Shown: positions 9,111-18,293 of the stretch, piece after piece
Numbering within the stretch: the stretch's first letter is position 1
Layout of the letters: the number at the start of each line of letters is the position of its first letter
Assembly: GCF_004353825.1 (NCBI RefSeq)
Contig: NZ_SMNA01000005.1
Location: 1 to 64,000, forward strand
DNA from: Occultella glacieicola
GTDB taxonomy: Bacteria; Actinomycetota; Actinomycetes; Actinomycetales; Beutenbergiaceae
DNA: 64,000 nucleotides
Direction of reading: 5' to 3'
Translations under genes and position numbers: made by a program
The notes under the pieces: generated by a model
Told to the model about the DNA's origin: nothing
What the model saw: only the letters and a program-made list of their open reading frames with translations
The model's database searches: none

Positions 9111-9635
9111 TCAGCCTCGTTCGCAGAGCGGTCCGGCCCCGTCGAACTCGGCGCTGTCGGTGCAGGTGCGGTACTCCCAGGTCCGGGACCCGAGCAGGTC
9201 CTGGGTCGCGTCGGTGTAGATCTCGATGCCGTCGATACCGGCTCCCACGCGGTAGTAGGTGATGATCGGGTCTCCCTCGACGGTCGGCCGCTGGACCGCA
9301 GTCTCGGCACCCGGACCGTCCGCGCCACCGGCCGTGTTGAGGCAGGTCACAACGTCGGCGGGCCACTCCGGCTCCCCCTGCTGGAAGACCACGTCACCGC
9401 AGTCGGGCAGGGGCTCGCGATCGCGGAACTGCGCCGGCGCAGCGGCCGAGGTCCTGGAGGTCTCGATCAAGGACTCGCCGGGAGCGGACGAGGAGTAGGG
9501 CGAGTCGAGCGGGGCCGGAGCCGACGTCTCGGTGCTGCAGCCGGCCAGAGCAAGTCCCAGGACGAGAGCGCCACCGCCGAGCCGGTGCACAAGTTCGGCC
9601 ACACCCCGGACCGCGGGTTCGACCACGACGCCCAC
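9111..9635 (-). CDS. Secreted lipoprotein of unknown function
   Basis: 174 residues with a lipobox LALAGC at about residues 28-33, after the hydrophobic GGGALVLGLALAG, so a diacylglyceryl-cysteine anchor is expected. The mature part begins with a Ser/Thr/Pro-rich linker and then has a globular domain with a Cys pair (LPDCGDVVF, TCLNTAGG) and later YRTCTDSAEFDGAGPLC, so disulfides are likely. The first 10-12 residues upstream of VAELVHRL are unusual for a signal peptide, so the real start may be internal. The downstream gene on the + strand ends 92 bp away. Confidence 0.65.
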   Translation of the reverse strand: MGVVVEPAVRGVAELVHRLGGGALVLGLALAGCSTETSAPAPLDSPYSSSAPGESLIETSRTSAAAPAQFRDREPLPDCGDVVFQQGEPEWPADVVTCLNTAGGADGPGAETAVQRPTVEGDPIITYYRVGAGIDGIEIYTDATQDLLGSRTWEYRTCTDSAEFDGAGPLCERG

Positions 9636-9709
9636 CTCCGCTCAGCCTGCCCCGAACCGCTGGGACGGCGGCAACGGGCTTCCTCCGACGAGCCCGCGCC
9701 GACGAGCCG

Positions 9710-10690
9710 TCACGGTGACTGTGTCGCACCGACGGCCGTCCTTGCACGACCACCCGTGATCCGCGCCCGCGCGGCCGCGACGATCGCAGCCACCGTCTCC
9801 TCCCACGCAGTGAACGTCACACCGAAGACTTCGGTGGTCTCCTCATGCGTGGCGACGAAGGGAGCATCGAACTGGTAGAGCATCTCGATGATCTCCCCGA
9901 GTTGCGGCTGCGCCAGCCCGAGCAGCCGCAGGACCGGCCTCGGGATCCGTGACACTCTGGCCCTCGGCAGACCGCCCGCCGCCGCGACGTCCTCGGCGAC
10001 CTGACGGATCGACCGGGCCGGGGCGCTCGGCACGTGCCAGGCCCTGCCCCAGGCCCGCTCGTCCTCGGCGAGGGTGAGGATGGTGCGGGCGATGTCGTCG
10101 ACGGCAGTCCAGGTGTGCGCGGCATCCGGATCTCCGACGACAGCGGCACGCCTGCCCCGGAGCACCGGGTCCACCAGACGCGGGCCCGCGTGGGCGCCGT
10201 CGGTGGAGACCACCTGTGCGCCGACGTAGTCGGAGCCACGCAGTTCCAGCGTCCGGATCCGTCCCGCCCGATGCGCGGCGACCAGGTCGGCCCAGATCCG
10301 GGCCCGGATCGCGCCCTTGCGGGTGGGCGGGTCGATCGGGGTCCGGGCGCTCATCGGGCTCGACCCCGCCGGGTACACGTAGAAGTTGCCGACGAGCGCG
10401 AGCACGGCTCCGCTCGACTCGGCCGCGCCCATCACCTCCCGGTGGATCGGCGGCCAGCCCGCCTGCCACTGCCGATAGGGCAGGTTGACGGCGTTGACGA
10501 TCACCGAGGCGCCGGCCGCCACCTCGCCGAGACCGCCGGCCGCCACGTCCAGCGCGACCCGGTCGATCCCGGGCCGGTGCGGCCCGCTCCCCGACCGGGT
10601 CACCACCGTGACCCGGTCACCGCGCGCGGCGTACCTGCTCGCCGTGGTCGCGCCGATGGGTCCGGCTCCGAGGACAACGATCCGTGCCAT
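9710..10690 (-). CDS. NAD-dependent epimerase/dehydratase-like SDR protein
   Basis: 326 residues. The N terminus carries a Rossmann dinucleotide motif, IVVLGAGPIGATTASRYAARG, with Gly-x-Gly-x2-Gly spacing; a long extended-SDR body follows with YVYPAG in the active-site region and RTLELRGSDYVGA. The ATG at 10690 was preferred because the longer frame runs into the operator. It is divergent from the TetR gene at 10802, with three palindromes between them, and is very probably the regulator's target. Substrate unknown. Confidence 0.82.
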   Translation of the reverse strand: MARIVVLGAGPIGATTASRYAARGDRVTVVTRSGSGPHRPGIDRVALDVAAGGLGEVAAGASVIVNAVNLPYRQWQAGWPPIHREVMGAAESSGAVLALVGNFYVYPAGSSPMSARTPIDPPTRKGAIRARIWADLVAAHRAGRIRTLELRGSDYVGAQVVSTDGAHAGPRLVDPVLRGRRAAVVGDPDAAHTWTAVDDIARTILTLAEDERAWGRAWHVPSAPARSIRQVAEDVAAAGGLPRARVSRIPRPVLRLLGLAQPQLGEIIEMLYQFDAPFVATHEETTEVFGVTFTAWEETVAAIVAAARARITGGRARTAVGATQSP

Positions 10691-10706
10691 GATTCCTCCA
10701 TGTTGT

Positions 10707-10770
10707 GAACAGTGTTCTCTATTGCGAACAGTGTTCACCCGAGTAGAGTGATCCGTCAAGAACACTGTTC
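10707..10770. promoter_or_regulatory. Triple palindromic operator between the SDR gene and its TetR regulator
   Basis: Three copies of the 11-bp palindrome GAACANTGTTC lie in the 111-bp divergent intergenic region, at 10707-10717, 10726-10736 and 10760-10770. All three arms are perfect; only the central base differs in strand sense. Spacings between starts are 19 and 34 bp. Position and symmetry are as expected for a TetR-family dimer binding its own promoter and that of the divergent gene. Confidence 0.8.
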
Positions 10771-10801
10771 ACACTTTTCGACCGAAGGCACCGCACGCCC
10801 C

Positions 10802-11584
10802 ATGCAGCCCGCCCCGTCCGACCCGCCGGATCCGCCCACACGGCCCACACAGCCCGCATCCCGGACCCCGCGTGAGCGTGCCCGCGCCGCGATGATCGAC
10901 GACGTTCTCACCGTGGCCCGGCGCCAGCTCGGCGAGGTCGGCGCCGCCGGGCTCTCGCTTCGGTCGGTCACGCGCGAGGTCGGCATCTCCCCGTCGGCCG
11001 TGTACCGCTACTTCTCGAGCCGGGACCACATCCTCACGGGGCTGATCCTGGAGGGCTACACGCGTCTCGGCACGGCCGTCACCGCAGCCGACGACGCGCT
11101 CCCGCCGGACCGCGTCACCACCCGGTGGCACCAGGTCTGGCACAGCACCCGAGACTGGGCCGTGGCCAACCCTCACGAGTACGCCCTGCTCTACGGCACC
11201 CCGGTGATCGGGTACGACGCGCCCCCGGAGACGGTCGAGCCGGCCACCCGTGTGGTGGTCCGTCTCACGGAGATCTTCTTCCACGCGGCCCGTCGGGACC
11301 TGCTCACCGACCGCGTGGACCTCAGCGACCCGGCGCCGACCCCGGGCCTGCGCGAGGACGCCGAGAGTCTCTTGCGCACGATCGACGCCCTGGGCGTGCC
11401 CGTGCCGGCCGGTCTCGACCCGGCCGACCCGGTGCGGGTGGTGAATGCCTGGAGCGAACTGTTCGGCGCCATCTCGTTCGAGCTGTTCGGGCACTACGTC
11501 CGCAGCATCACCCGGCACGCCGAGCACCTCGACACGCTCGCGGCGGCCACCGCCCGACAGCTCGGTCTGCCCGAGCGGGACTGA
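10802..11584 (+). CDS. TetR/AcrR family transcriptional regulator
   Basis: 260 residues. After a Pro-rich N-terminal tail (~25 residues), the HTH occupies about residues 38-85: LGEVGAAGLSLRSVTREVGI followed by SPSAVYRYFSSRDHIL, the canonical TetR recognition helix. The C-terminal ligand domain contains WAVANPHEYALLYGTPV, typical of the TetR_C_13-like group. Divergent from the SDR gene over the triple GAACANTGTTC site, so autoregulation and control of the SDR gene are inferred. Start at the ATG after the operator; upstream in-frame codons lie within the operator. Confidence 0.88.
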   Translation: MQPAPSDPPDPPTRPTQPASRTPRERARAAMIDDVLTVARRQLGEVGAAGLSLRSVTREVGISPSAVYRYFSSRDHILTGLILEGYTRLGTAVTAADDALPPDRVTTRWHQVWHSTRDWAVANPHEYALLYGTPVIGYDAPPETVEPATRVVVRLTEIFFHAARRDLLTDRVDLSDPAPTPGLREDAESLLRTIDALGVPVPAGLDPADPVRVVNAWSELFGAISFELFGHYVRSITRHAEHLDTLAAATARQLGLPERD

Positions 11585-11633
11585 CGAGAACACGGTCGAC
11601 GGCGGCCGCGCGCCGGGCGGATACGCTCGCCGG

Positions 11634-12275
11634 ATGCGCACGCTGCTTCTTGCCTCCGCCTCGCCGGCCCGAGCCGCCACCCTGCGCGCCGCCGGGCTGG
11701 AGCCCCTGATCCGGGTCGCCGACCTCGACGAGGACGCGGTCCTGCGCGAGCACGCCCGATCCCGACCGTCGGACCGCCCCGCCTCCACCGTGGCGGAGGC
11801 GGTCCTGATGCTGGCCCGAGCGAAGGCCGAGCACATCGCGCAGGCGCCGGGCGCAGCCACTTCCGCCGACCGGCCGGACGTCATCCTTGGCTGCGACTCG
11901 CTGCTCGAACTCGACGGACGCGCTCTGGGCAAGCCCGGCACGGTCGAGCGCGCGACCGGCCGCTGGCGGCTGATGCGCGGCCGGACCGGGGTGCTCCACA
12001 CGGGCCACTGGCTGATCGGTGCCGACGGGCGCAGCGTCGGGAGGGTCTCGAGCACCACGGTCCACTTCGCCGACCTCACCGACGCCGAGATCGAGGCGTA
12101 CGTACGTACCGGCGAGCCCCTCGCCGTCGCCGGGGCGTTCACGATCGACGGTCTCGGCGGAGCCTTCATCACCGGCATCGAGGGCGACCACCACGGCGTG
12201 GTCGGGATCAGCCTGCCGCTGCTGCGCACGATGCTCGGCGAACTGGGTCTGAACTGGACGGACTTCTGGTCGTAG
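11634..12275 (+). CDS. maf: Maf-like nucleotide pyrophosphatase
   Basis: 213 residues. Maf landmarks are the N-terminal LLLASASPARAATLRAAG, the DLDEDAV segment, the VILGCDSLLELDG strand-loop and the C-terminal GGAFITGIEGDHHGVVGISLP. Maf proteins hydrolyse non-canonical or modified dNTPs/NTPs (dTTP/UTP/pseudo-UTP types) and limit their incorporation; which substrate applies here cannot be read directly. It lies 49 bp after the TetR gene and may share transcription with it. Start at an ATG. Confidence 0.88.
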   Translation: MRTLLLASASPARAATLRAAGLEPLIRVADLDEDAVLREHARSRPSDRPASTVAEAVLMLARAKAEHIAQAPGAATSADRPDVILGCDSLLELDGRALGKPGTVERATGRWRLMRGRTGVLHTGHWLIGADGRSVGRVSSTTVHFADLTDAEIEAYVRTGEPLAVAGAFTIDGLGGAFITGIEGDHHGVVGISLPLLRTMLGELGLNWTDFWS

Positions 12276-12358
12276 TCGGTCAATGAGACGCACCCGACCC
12301 GATTTTGTACCTGTTGCACTACGACATCCGCGAGCCGCGCCTCAACCTACGGCACCGT

Positions 12359-12375
12359 TTGTAGACACCCCACAA
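12359..12375. promoter_or_regulatory. Second copy of the carboxylase-associated palindrome
   Basis: TTGTAGACACCCCACAA lies 170 bp upstream of the carboxylase alpha ATG and matches 14 of 17 positions of the site at 1601-1617. The flanks diverge, apart from a nearby CCGG in both, which argues for a conserved binding site rather than a duplicated segment. The rest of the 270-bp gap (12276-12545) shows no gene; it ends in GAGGAGAG, 3 bases before the ATG. Confidence 0.5.
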
Positions 12376-12545
12376 GTCAGCCGGAAGTGCGTTGCGCCGA
12401 AGAACAGACTTCCGCCTGCCCGGGAGTCGCGATTGGGCACATCGCCGCGGCAGGGCTAGCGTGAACCGACGCCGACGTGCCCAAGGGCGCCGACCGGCTT
12501 GACCAGAGGCGCGGCGACGGCGCGCCGACCGATCGAGGAGAGTGC

Positions 12546-14387
12546 ATGTCGACGAGCGCGGCGACCACCACCCAGAATCACCCGCTGCGCAAGGTGCTCA
12601 TCGCCAACCGCGGCGAGATCGCGGTCCGCGTGGCCCGTGCGTGCCGGGACGCCGGTATCGCCTCGGTCGGCGTCTACGCCGACTCCGACCGCGACGCCCA
12701 GCACGTCCTGCTCACCGACGAGGCCTTCGCCCTGCACGGCGTGCGGGCCGCCGAGACCTACCTCGACTCCGCCAAGCTCCTCGACGTGGCCCGCCGAGCC
12801 GGCGCGGACGCGATCCATCCCGGGTACGGGTTCCTCTCCGAGAACCCCGACTTCGCCCGCGCCGTGATCGCCGCGGGCCTGACCTGGATCGGCCCGCCAC
12901 CGGCCGCGATCGACGCCCTGGGGGACAAGGTCAGCGCCCGGCACATCGCCCAGCGCGCCGGGGCGCCGCTGGTGGCCGGCACACCCGACCCGGTCTCGGA
13001 CGCGAGCGAGGTGCACGCCTTCGCCGCCGAGCACGGGCTCCCGGTCGCGATCAAGGCCGCCTTCGGTGGCGGCGGGCGCGGCCTGAAGGTCGCCCGCACG
13101 GTCGAGGAGATCGACGAACAGTTCGAGTCCGCGGTCCGGGAGGCCACCGCGGCGTTCGGACGCGGCGAGTGCTTCGTCGAACGCTTCCTGGACCGGCCCC
13201 GGCACGTGGAGACCCAGTGCCTCGCCGACGACCACGGCACCGTCGTGGTGGTCTCGACCCGCGACTGCACCCTGCAGCGCCGGCACCAGAAACTGGTCGA
13301 GGAGGCCCCGGCGCCGTTCCTCACCCCGGAACAGGACGCCGAGCTGCGGCAGGCCTCCATCAGCATCCTGCGCGAGGCGGGCTACCGCGGCGCCGGCACC
13401 TGCGAGTTCCTCATCGGCACCGACGGCACCATCTCGTTCCTCGAGGTGAACACCCGGCTGCAGGTCGAGCACTGCGTCACGGAGGAGGTCGCCGGGATCG
13501 ACCTCGTCCGTGAGCAGTTCCGGATCGCGGCCGGTGAGCCGCTCGGCTACACCGAGGTGAGCACCCGGGGCCACTCGTTCGAGTTCCGCATCAACGGGGA
13601 GGACCCGTTCGGCAACTTCCTGCCCTCCCCCGGCACCATCAACTCGCTGCGCTGGCCGAGCGGCCCGGGCGTGCGGGTCGACTCCGGCGTGGTCGGCGGG
13701 GACGTCATCTCCGGGGCCTTCGACTCCATGCTCGCGAAGGTCATCGTCACCGGTGCGACCCGGACCGAGGCCCTGCAGCGGGCGCGCCGGGCGGTCGCCG
13801 AGACCGAGGTCACCGGTATCCCCACGGTGCTGCCGTTCTTCCGGGCGGTGCTCGCGGACGCCGACTTCACCGCGGCCACGGTCGACGACTTCCGCGTCCA
13901 CACCACCTGGATCGAGAGCGAGTTCGCCGAGCGCCTCGCCCCGCCGCACGACGGCGGCCGTGCTGCACCCGCCCCGGCCCCCACCACCGCGGCGCCGGCC
14001 GAGTCGGCCACCGAGCGGGTGGTCGTCGAGGTGGGCGGGAAGCGGCTCGAGGTGGTCCTCCCGGCCGGCCTGAGCCTCGGCGCGACAGGACGTGCCCGTA
14101 CCCCGAAGCGCCCGCCCCGCCGGGCCACGAACCGTTCCGTCGGCGCCGGCGGTGGTGGGAACGCGCTGGCGAGCCCGATGCAGGGCACGATCGTGAAGGT
14201 CGCCGTGGCCGACGGCGAGATCATCAACGAGGGTGACCTCGTGGTGGTCCTCGAAGCCATGAAGATGGAGCAGCCGCTGGTCGCGCACCGGTCCGGTCGG
14301 GTCCACGGGCTCAGCGCCGCGGTCGGCCAGACCGTCGGGTCGGGCACCGTGATCTGCCAGATCGACACGCTGGAGGACGGCGACTGA
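12546..14387 (+). CDS. accA3: Acyl-CoA carboxylase alpha subunit (biotin carboxylase plus biotin carrier)
   Basis: 613 residues. Domains in order: biotin carboxylase N-terminal domain ([18 protein letters not shown]), ATP-grasp with the Gly-rich [15 protein letters not shown] and [17 protein letters not shown], the catalytic [10 protein letters not shown] region, the C-terminal domain, a disordered Ala/Pro linker (~475-535), then the biotinyl domain with EAMKMEQP, whose Lys is biotinylated. It forms carboxybiotin for the AccD/AccE complex encoded at 1.7-3.5 kb. Start is the ATG after the Shine-Dalgarno-like GAGGAGAG. Full length for the AccA3/AccA2 family. Confidence 0.94.
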   Translation: MSTSAATTTQNHPLRKVLIANRGEIAVRVARACRDAGIASVGVYADSDRDAQHVLLTDEAFALHGVRAAETYLDSAKLLDVARRAGADAIHPGYGFLSENPDFARAVIAAGLTWIGPPPAAIDALGDKVSARHIAQRAGAPLVAGTPDPVSDASEVHAFAAEHGLPVAIKAAFGGGGRGLKVARTVEEIDEQFESAVREATAAFGRGECFVERFLDRPRHVETQCLADDHGTVVVVSTRDCTLQRRHQKLVEEAPAPFLTPEQDAELRQASISILREAGYRGAGTCEFLIGTDGTISFLEVNTRLQVEHCVTEEVAGIDLVREQFRIAAGEPLGYTEVSTRGHSFEFRINGEDPFGNFLPSPGTINSLRWPSGPGVRVDSGVVGGDVISGAFDSMLAKVIVTGATRTEALQRARRAVAETEVTGIPTVLPFFRAVLADADFTAATVDDFRVHTTWIESEFAERLAPPHDGGRAAPAPAPTTAAPAESATERVVVEVGGKRLEVVLPAGLSLGATGRARTPKRPPRRATNRSVGAGGGGNALASPMQGTIVKVAVADGEIINEGDLVVVLEAMKMEQPLVAHRSGRVHGLSAAVGQTVGSGTVICQIDTLEDGD

Positions 14388-14450
14388 CCGCAAGGTGCCC
14401 GAGCCCTGAGACGACCCGGCGGCCTTCGGCGCTCGCCCTAGGCTGATCGG

Positions 14451-15455
14451 GTGACCCACGCGCTGAACCCCGACGGCCGACGCGCCCACGGACCCGCCGA
14501 CGCCTGGGTCCAGTGCGGTTGCGGCCAGCGCCACTGGGGCACGGCCGGTGCAGCCGGGCTGCTGCTCGCCGACGGCGGCCCCACGGACGTTGCGCCCACC
14601 CGCGTCGTTCTGCAGTTCCGCGCGGCCTGGTCCCACCACGGTGGCACCTGGGGCGTTCCTGGTGGCGCCCTGGACCCCGACGAGGACTCCCTGACCGGTG
14701 CCCTGCGCGAGGCCGAGGAGGAGGCCGGGATCCCCCCGGCCGCCGTCGCCCCGCTGGCGACCTCGGTGCTGCGCCACCCGGACTGGTCCTACACGACCGT
14801 GCTCGGCAGGACCGTCCGCCACGTGGATCCGGCCCCGACCGACGCCGAGAGCGCCGAGGTCGCCTGGGTCGACGTGGACGAGGTCGTGAACCGCCCCCTG
14901 CTGCCGGCCTTCGCGGAGGCCTGGCCGAGTCTGGCCACCCTGCTGCGGGTGCGCCCGGTGCTGGTCGTGGACGCGGCCAACGTGGTCGGTTCCCGCCCGG
15001 ACGGCTGGTGGCGGGACCGGGCCGGCGCGGCGTCCCGGCTGGCCGGCGAACTGGCCGCCCTCGCCGCGCGCGGGGTGCCCGCCGGCCTGCTCGGGCTGCC
15101 CGCGGACCACTGGTGGCCCGAGGTCGTGATGGTGGTGGAGGGCGCGGCCCGCGGGATCACGATCGGGCCCGATGACCACGCCGTCTCGGGTGCCGGTCAG
15201 CCCGGCCCGGTGCTGCCGCGGGTGCGCATCGTGGACGCGGCCGGCTCCGGTGACGACGAGATCGTGCGGCAGGTCGTCGCGGCCCGGGCCCCGGCCACCC
15301 CGGCCCGGGCCCCAACGGCCCCGACCTCGGCAGTCGCTGGACCGGCCGTCACGGTCGCCACGTCCGACCGTGGCCTTCGCGAGCGGGTGAGCGCGGCCGG
15401 GGGCCGGTGGGTCGGCGTCTCCGCGCTGCGGGCGCACCTCGATTCCGCTCACTGA
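14451..15455 (+). CDS. NUDIX hydrolase fused to a C-terminal NYN/PIN-like domain
   Basis: 334 residues from GTG. The N-terminal half has a complete NUDIX box: [20 protein letters not shown] followed by EAGI, preceded by [13 protein letters not shown]. From about residue 165 a second domain begins with [20 protein letters not shown], where early Asp and Asn residues resemble the acidic site of NYN/PIN nucleases; later [12 protein letters not shown] and [13 protein letters not shown] supply further conserved Asp residues. NUDIX enzymes cleave nucleoside diphosphate-X substrates; the second domain suggests RNA processing. Substrate unknown. Confidence 0.85.
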   Translation: MTHALNPDGRRAHGPADAWVQCGCGQRHWGTAGAAGLLLADGGPTDVAPTRVVLQFRAAWSHHGGTWGVPGGALDPDEDSLTGALREAEEEAGIPPAAVAPLATSVLRHPDWSYTTVLGRTVRHVDPAPTDAESAEVAWVDVDEVVNRPLLPAFAEAWPSLATLLRVRPVLVVDAANVVGSRPDGWWRDRAGAASRLAGELAALAARGVPAGLLGLPADHWWPEVVMVVEGAARGITIGPDDHAVSGAGQPGPVLPRVRIVDAAGSGDDEIVRQVVAARAPATPARAPTAPTSAVAGPAVTVATSDRGLRERVSAAGGRWVGVSALRAHLDSAH

Positions 15456-15499
15456 GAGACCCGCATCCCCGAGTGGCCCGCCCGCGTAGGCTGACCCTC

Positions 15500-16474
15500 A
15501 TGAGCGCACGCACCGCCTGGGGAATCGGACTGGCCACTCTGACCGGCAGCGGCCAGGTGCTCGACGTCTGGTACCCCGCGCCCGGCCTCGGCCAGACACC
15601 CGCGCAGAGCGCGGGCCCCTACGGCGTGCCGGCCAACCTTGCGGCCCTCGCCGTGACCGACCCCGACCGCGGCACCCGCCAGGTGATCCGCCACGTGACC
15701 ACCGATCTGGACGTTCCGCCGTCGGACACCGCCGACGCCTACCTGCGCCTGCACCTGCTCTCCCACCGGCTCGTGGAGCCGAACACGATCAACCTCGACG
15801 GCATCTTCGGGGTGCTGCCGAATGTCGTCTGGACCTCGGCCGGCCCCTGCGCGGTCGACGATTTCGAGCAGACCCGGCTCCGCTTGCGGGCCGCTGGGAA
15901 GGGACGCCACATCCAGGTCTTCGGCGTGGACAAGTTTCCCCGGATGACCGACTACGTGCTGCCCGCCGGCGTGCGGATCGCGGACGCGGACCGGGTCCGG
16001 CTGGGCGCCCACCTGGCCGAGGGCACCACCGTGATGCACGAGGGCTTCGTGAACTTCAATGCGGGCACCCTCGGCGCCTCCATGGTCGAGGGCCGCATCT
16101 CCCAGGGCGTCGTCGTCGGCGAGGGCACGGACATCGGCGGCGGTGCCTCCATCATGGGCACCCTGTCCGGCGGGGGGTCGGTGCGGGTTTCGATCGGCGC
16201 TCGGTGCCTGCTCGGTGCGAACGCCGGCCTCGGGATCTCCCTCGGCGACGACTGCATCATCGAGGCGGGCCTGTACGTCACCGCGGGCACGAAGGTGACG
16301 CTGGTCGGTGACGATGCCGCCGCCGGTGAGACCGGCCGACGGGTGGTCAGCGCCCGGGCGCTCTCCGGCACCTCGAACCTGCTGTTCCGGCGCAACTCCA
16401 CGACCGGCGCGGTGGAGGCCTTCGAGCGCTCGGGCTCGGGGATCTCGCTCAACGCGGCGCTGCACGCCCAGTAG
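15500..16474 (+). CDS. dapD: 2,3,4,5-tetrahydropyridine-2,6-dicarboxylate N-succinyltransferase
   Basis: 324 residues. It succinylates tetrahydrodipicolinate in the lysine/diaminopimelate pathway. The actinobacterial DapD form is recognisable by the N-terminal [20 protein letters not shown], the central [22 protein letters not shown] and a left-handed beta-helix with hexapeptide repeats ([20 protein letters not shown]). The conserved [14 protein letters not shown] loop is the CoA/substrate site. Its pathway partner dapC is at 20.6-21.7 kb on the other strand. Start at ATG 15500. Confidence 0.94.
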   Translation: MSARTAWGIGLATLTGSGQVLDVWYPAPGLGQTPAQSAGPYGVPANLAALAVTDPDRGTRQVIRHVTTDLDVPPSDTADAYLRLHLLSHRLVEPNTINLDGIFGVLPNVVWTSAGPCAVDDFEQTRLRLRAAGKGRHIQVFGVDKFPRMTDYVLPAGVRIADADRVRLGAHLAEGTTVMHEGFVNFNAGTLGASMVEGRISQGVVVGEGTDIGGGASIMGTLSGGGSVRVSIGARCLLGANAGLGISLGDDCIIEAGLYVTAGTKVTLVGDDAAAGETGRRVVSARALSGTSNLLFRRNSTTGAVEAFERSGSGISLNAALHAQ

Positions 16475-16482
16475 GTCCGGCG

Positions 16483-17385
16483 GTGGCCCAACGTCGTCGG
16501 CGACGCCCCTGGCGGATCGCGCTCGTGCTGCTGGTCACCCTCGGGCTCACCATCGCGGCCGTGAACGTGGTGCAGAGCCTCGTACGGCTGCCGAGCCCAC
16601 CGCTGGTGCAGCGGTGCCTCGCCACGGACGGTTCGACGTCGGTCGCGCTGGACCCGGAGCAGGCCGCCTACGCGGCCCTGATCTCGGCGATCGCCACCGA
16701 ACGTGGCCTGCCGGCCCGCGCTGTCACGATCGGGCTGGCCACCGCCATGCAGGAGTCCCGGCTCGCGAACCTCGACTACGGCGACCGGGACTCCCTCGGC
16801 CTGTTCCAGCAGCGCCCCTCGCAGGGCTGGGGCACCGTCGAACAGGTCACTGACCCCGTCCACGCCACGAACGCGTTCTACGACGCCCTGGTCCGGGTGC
16901 CGGACTACGAGCGCCTGGAGGTCACGGTCGCCGCACAGGAGGTGCAGCGCTCGGGCTTCCCGGACGCGTACGCCCAGCACGAGCAGCTCGCGCGGCTGTT
17001 CGCGTCCGCGCTGACCGGGCACTCACCGGCCTCCGTGGTGTGCCGCCTCGCTGAGCCGGACCCGGCCACGACCGCGGCCCTGCCCGCGATGTTGTCCACC
17101 CGGCTGGCCCGGGACCTGCCGAGCGTGTCGATGGTCGCCGCGGAGGCCGACCAGCTGCTCGGCGTCGAGGCTCTGGTGCCCGACGGCGGAGCGGACTCCC
17201 GGGACCGGCTCGCCTGGGCGGTGGCCCAGTGGGCGGTCGCGACCGCCCACGAGACGGGCGTCAGCGAGGTGGTTGTGGCCGGGCAGCGCTGGGTCCGGTC
17301 GGAGGGCGCACGGGCCGCGTGGGCGCCGCTGCCCGAGGGCGCCGTGGGCGCCGACGACCCGGCCGGCACCGTCCGGGTGCGCTGA
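16483..17385 (+). CDS. Membrane-anchored lysozyme/transglycosylase-like protein
   Basis: 300 residues from a GTG 8 bp after dapD. An Arg-rich N-terminal tail (QRRRRRPWR) and one hydrophobic helix (residues 12-33) anchor it. The extracytoplasmic part includes GLATAMQESRLANLDYGDRD then SLGLFQQRPSQGWG, which follows the pattern of actinobacterial lysozyme-like proteins: a Glu in MQESR and the LGLFQQRPSQGWGT motif. The C-terminal ~100 residues have no named fold visible. Likely cell-wall related; enzymatic activity is inferred from the motif only. Confidence 0.75.
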   Translation: MAQRRRRRPWRIALVLLVTLGLTIAAVNVVQSLVRLPSPPLVQRCLATDGSTSVALDPEQAAYAALISAIATERGLPARAVTIGLATAMQESRLANLDYGDRDSLGLFQQRPSQGWGTVEQVTDPVHATNAFYDALVRVPDYERLEVTVAAQEVQRSGFPDAYAQHEQLARLFASALTGHSPASVVCRLAEPDPATTAALPAMLSTRLARDLPSVSMVAAEADQLLGVEALVPDGGADSRDRLAWAVAQWAVATAHETGVSEVVVAGQRWVRSEGARAAWAPLPEGAVGADDPAGTVRVR

Positions 17386-17448
17386 GCCCACGCCCGCCGG
17401 GGCCGACCTGGGACCGGTAGCCCCGGGCCGGCCGCCACCATCGGGGCC

Positions 17449-18243
17449 ATGAACCCCATGCTGAAGAAGGTCCTCGTCCTGACCGGCGCGACGGTGGTAC
17501 TCGTGCTCGGCGCCGTCGTCGCGATGACCGTGTGGGGCGATCAACTCGTGGACACCCTGCCCTCCTCCGCGCGCCGTGCCCGTCGCTACCTCTGGCTCGT
17601 GATCCCGGTGCTGGTGGCACTGGTCGGGACCCTGCTGCGCGGGCCGATCACGCGCTGGATCCTGAAGGACGGCAGCGACACGCGCGACTCGGGCATCGCC
17701 GTCGGTCGGGTCGTCTCGGTCAGCCGCACCGGGATGAGTGTCAACGACGTCCCGCAGCGGCGCTTCGAGCTGGACGTCGAGACCCCGGAAGGCACCCGGT
17801 TCCGGTCCCGGGCCACGCAACTGGTCCCCGAGCACGAGCTCGGCCGGTACCGGCCGGGCACCCTGGTCCCGGTCCGCCACCGACCCGGTCGCACGAAGTC
17901 CGTCTCGCTGGTGACCGACTCCCCCGCCGCGGCGAGGGCCGCGCTCGCCGATCACCTGGTCGCCAGGGGCCTGACCACCCCGGAGCAGCTCGACGTCTCC
18001 AGCCGTGGGGTCCGCACCCACGCGGTGCTGACCGCGGCCACACCCACCGGTCAGGTCCGCGACGCCCACACCCAGCTGCGGCTCGCCCTGGTGGTGACCC
18101 GGCCGGACGGATCCCAGTACCCCGCGAGCCAGGAGCTGTACGTGCCCCGGAACGCGCTGCCGCACCTGCGGGTCGGCGCCCGTGTCGCCGCGTTCGTGCT
18201 GCCGGAGGACGAGCGGCGGGTCTCCGTCGGCCTGGCCGTCTGA
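17449..18243 (+). CDS. Membrane protein, first of a tandem paralogous pair
   Basis: 264 residues. Two N-terminal TM helices (~7-28 and ~45-66) are followed by a soluble region made of two related beta-rich units: SVNDVPQRRFELDVETPEG at ~100 and RDAHTQLRLALVVTRPDG at ~200. The gene at 18294-19085 has the same units in the same order, so this is a tandem duplication with an internal repeat in each copy. No named family recognised; role unknown, probably a membrane-associated binding domain. Confidence 0.72.
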   Translation: MNPMLKKVLVLTGATVVLVLGAVVAMTVWGDQLVDTLPSSARRARRYLWLVIPVLVALVGTLLRGPITRWILKDGSDTRDSGIAVGRVVSVSRTGMSVNDVPQRRFELDVETPEGTRFRSRATQLVPEHELGRYRPGTLVPVRHRPGRTKSVSLVTDSPAAARAALADHLVARGLTTPEQLDVSSRGVRTHAVLTAATPTGQVRDAHTQLRLALVVTRPDGSQYPASQELYVPRNALPHLRVGARVAAFVLPEDERRVSVGLAV

Positions 18244-18293
18244 CCGCCCACCCGTCCGTCCGAACGTTCGTCCGTCCGACAAGGAGCACCCCC

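Noticed and set aside
12456-15452. Very long open frame on the minus strand opposite the carboxylase alpha and NUDIX genes
   Set aside because: High-GC third-position bias leaves antisense frames open. The encoded peptide is low-complexity Gly/Arg/Asp-rich with no family motifs, and the + strand genes are well supported.
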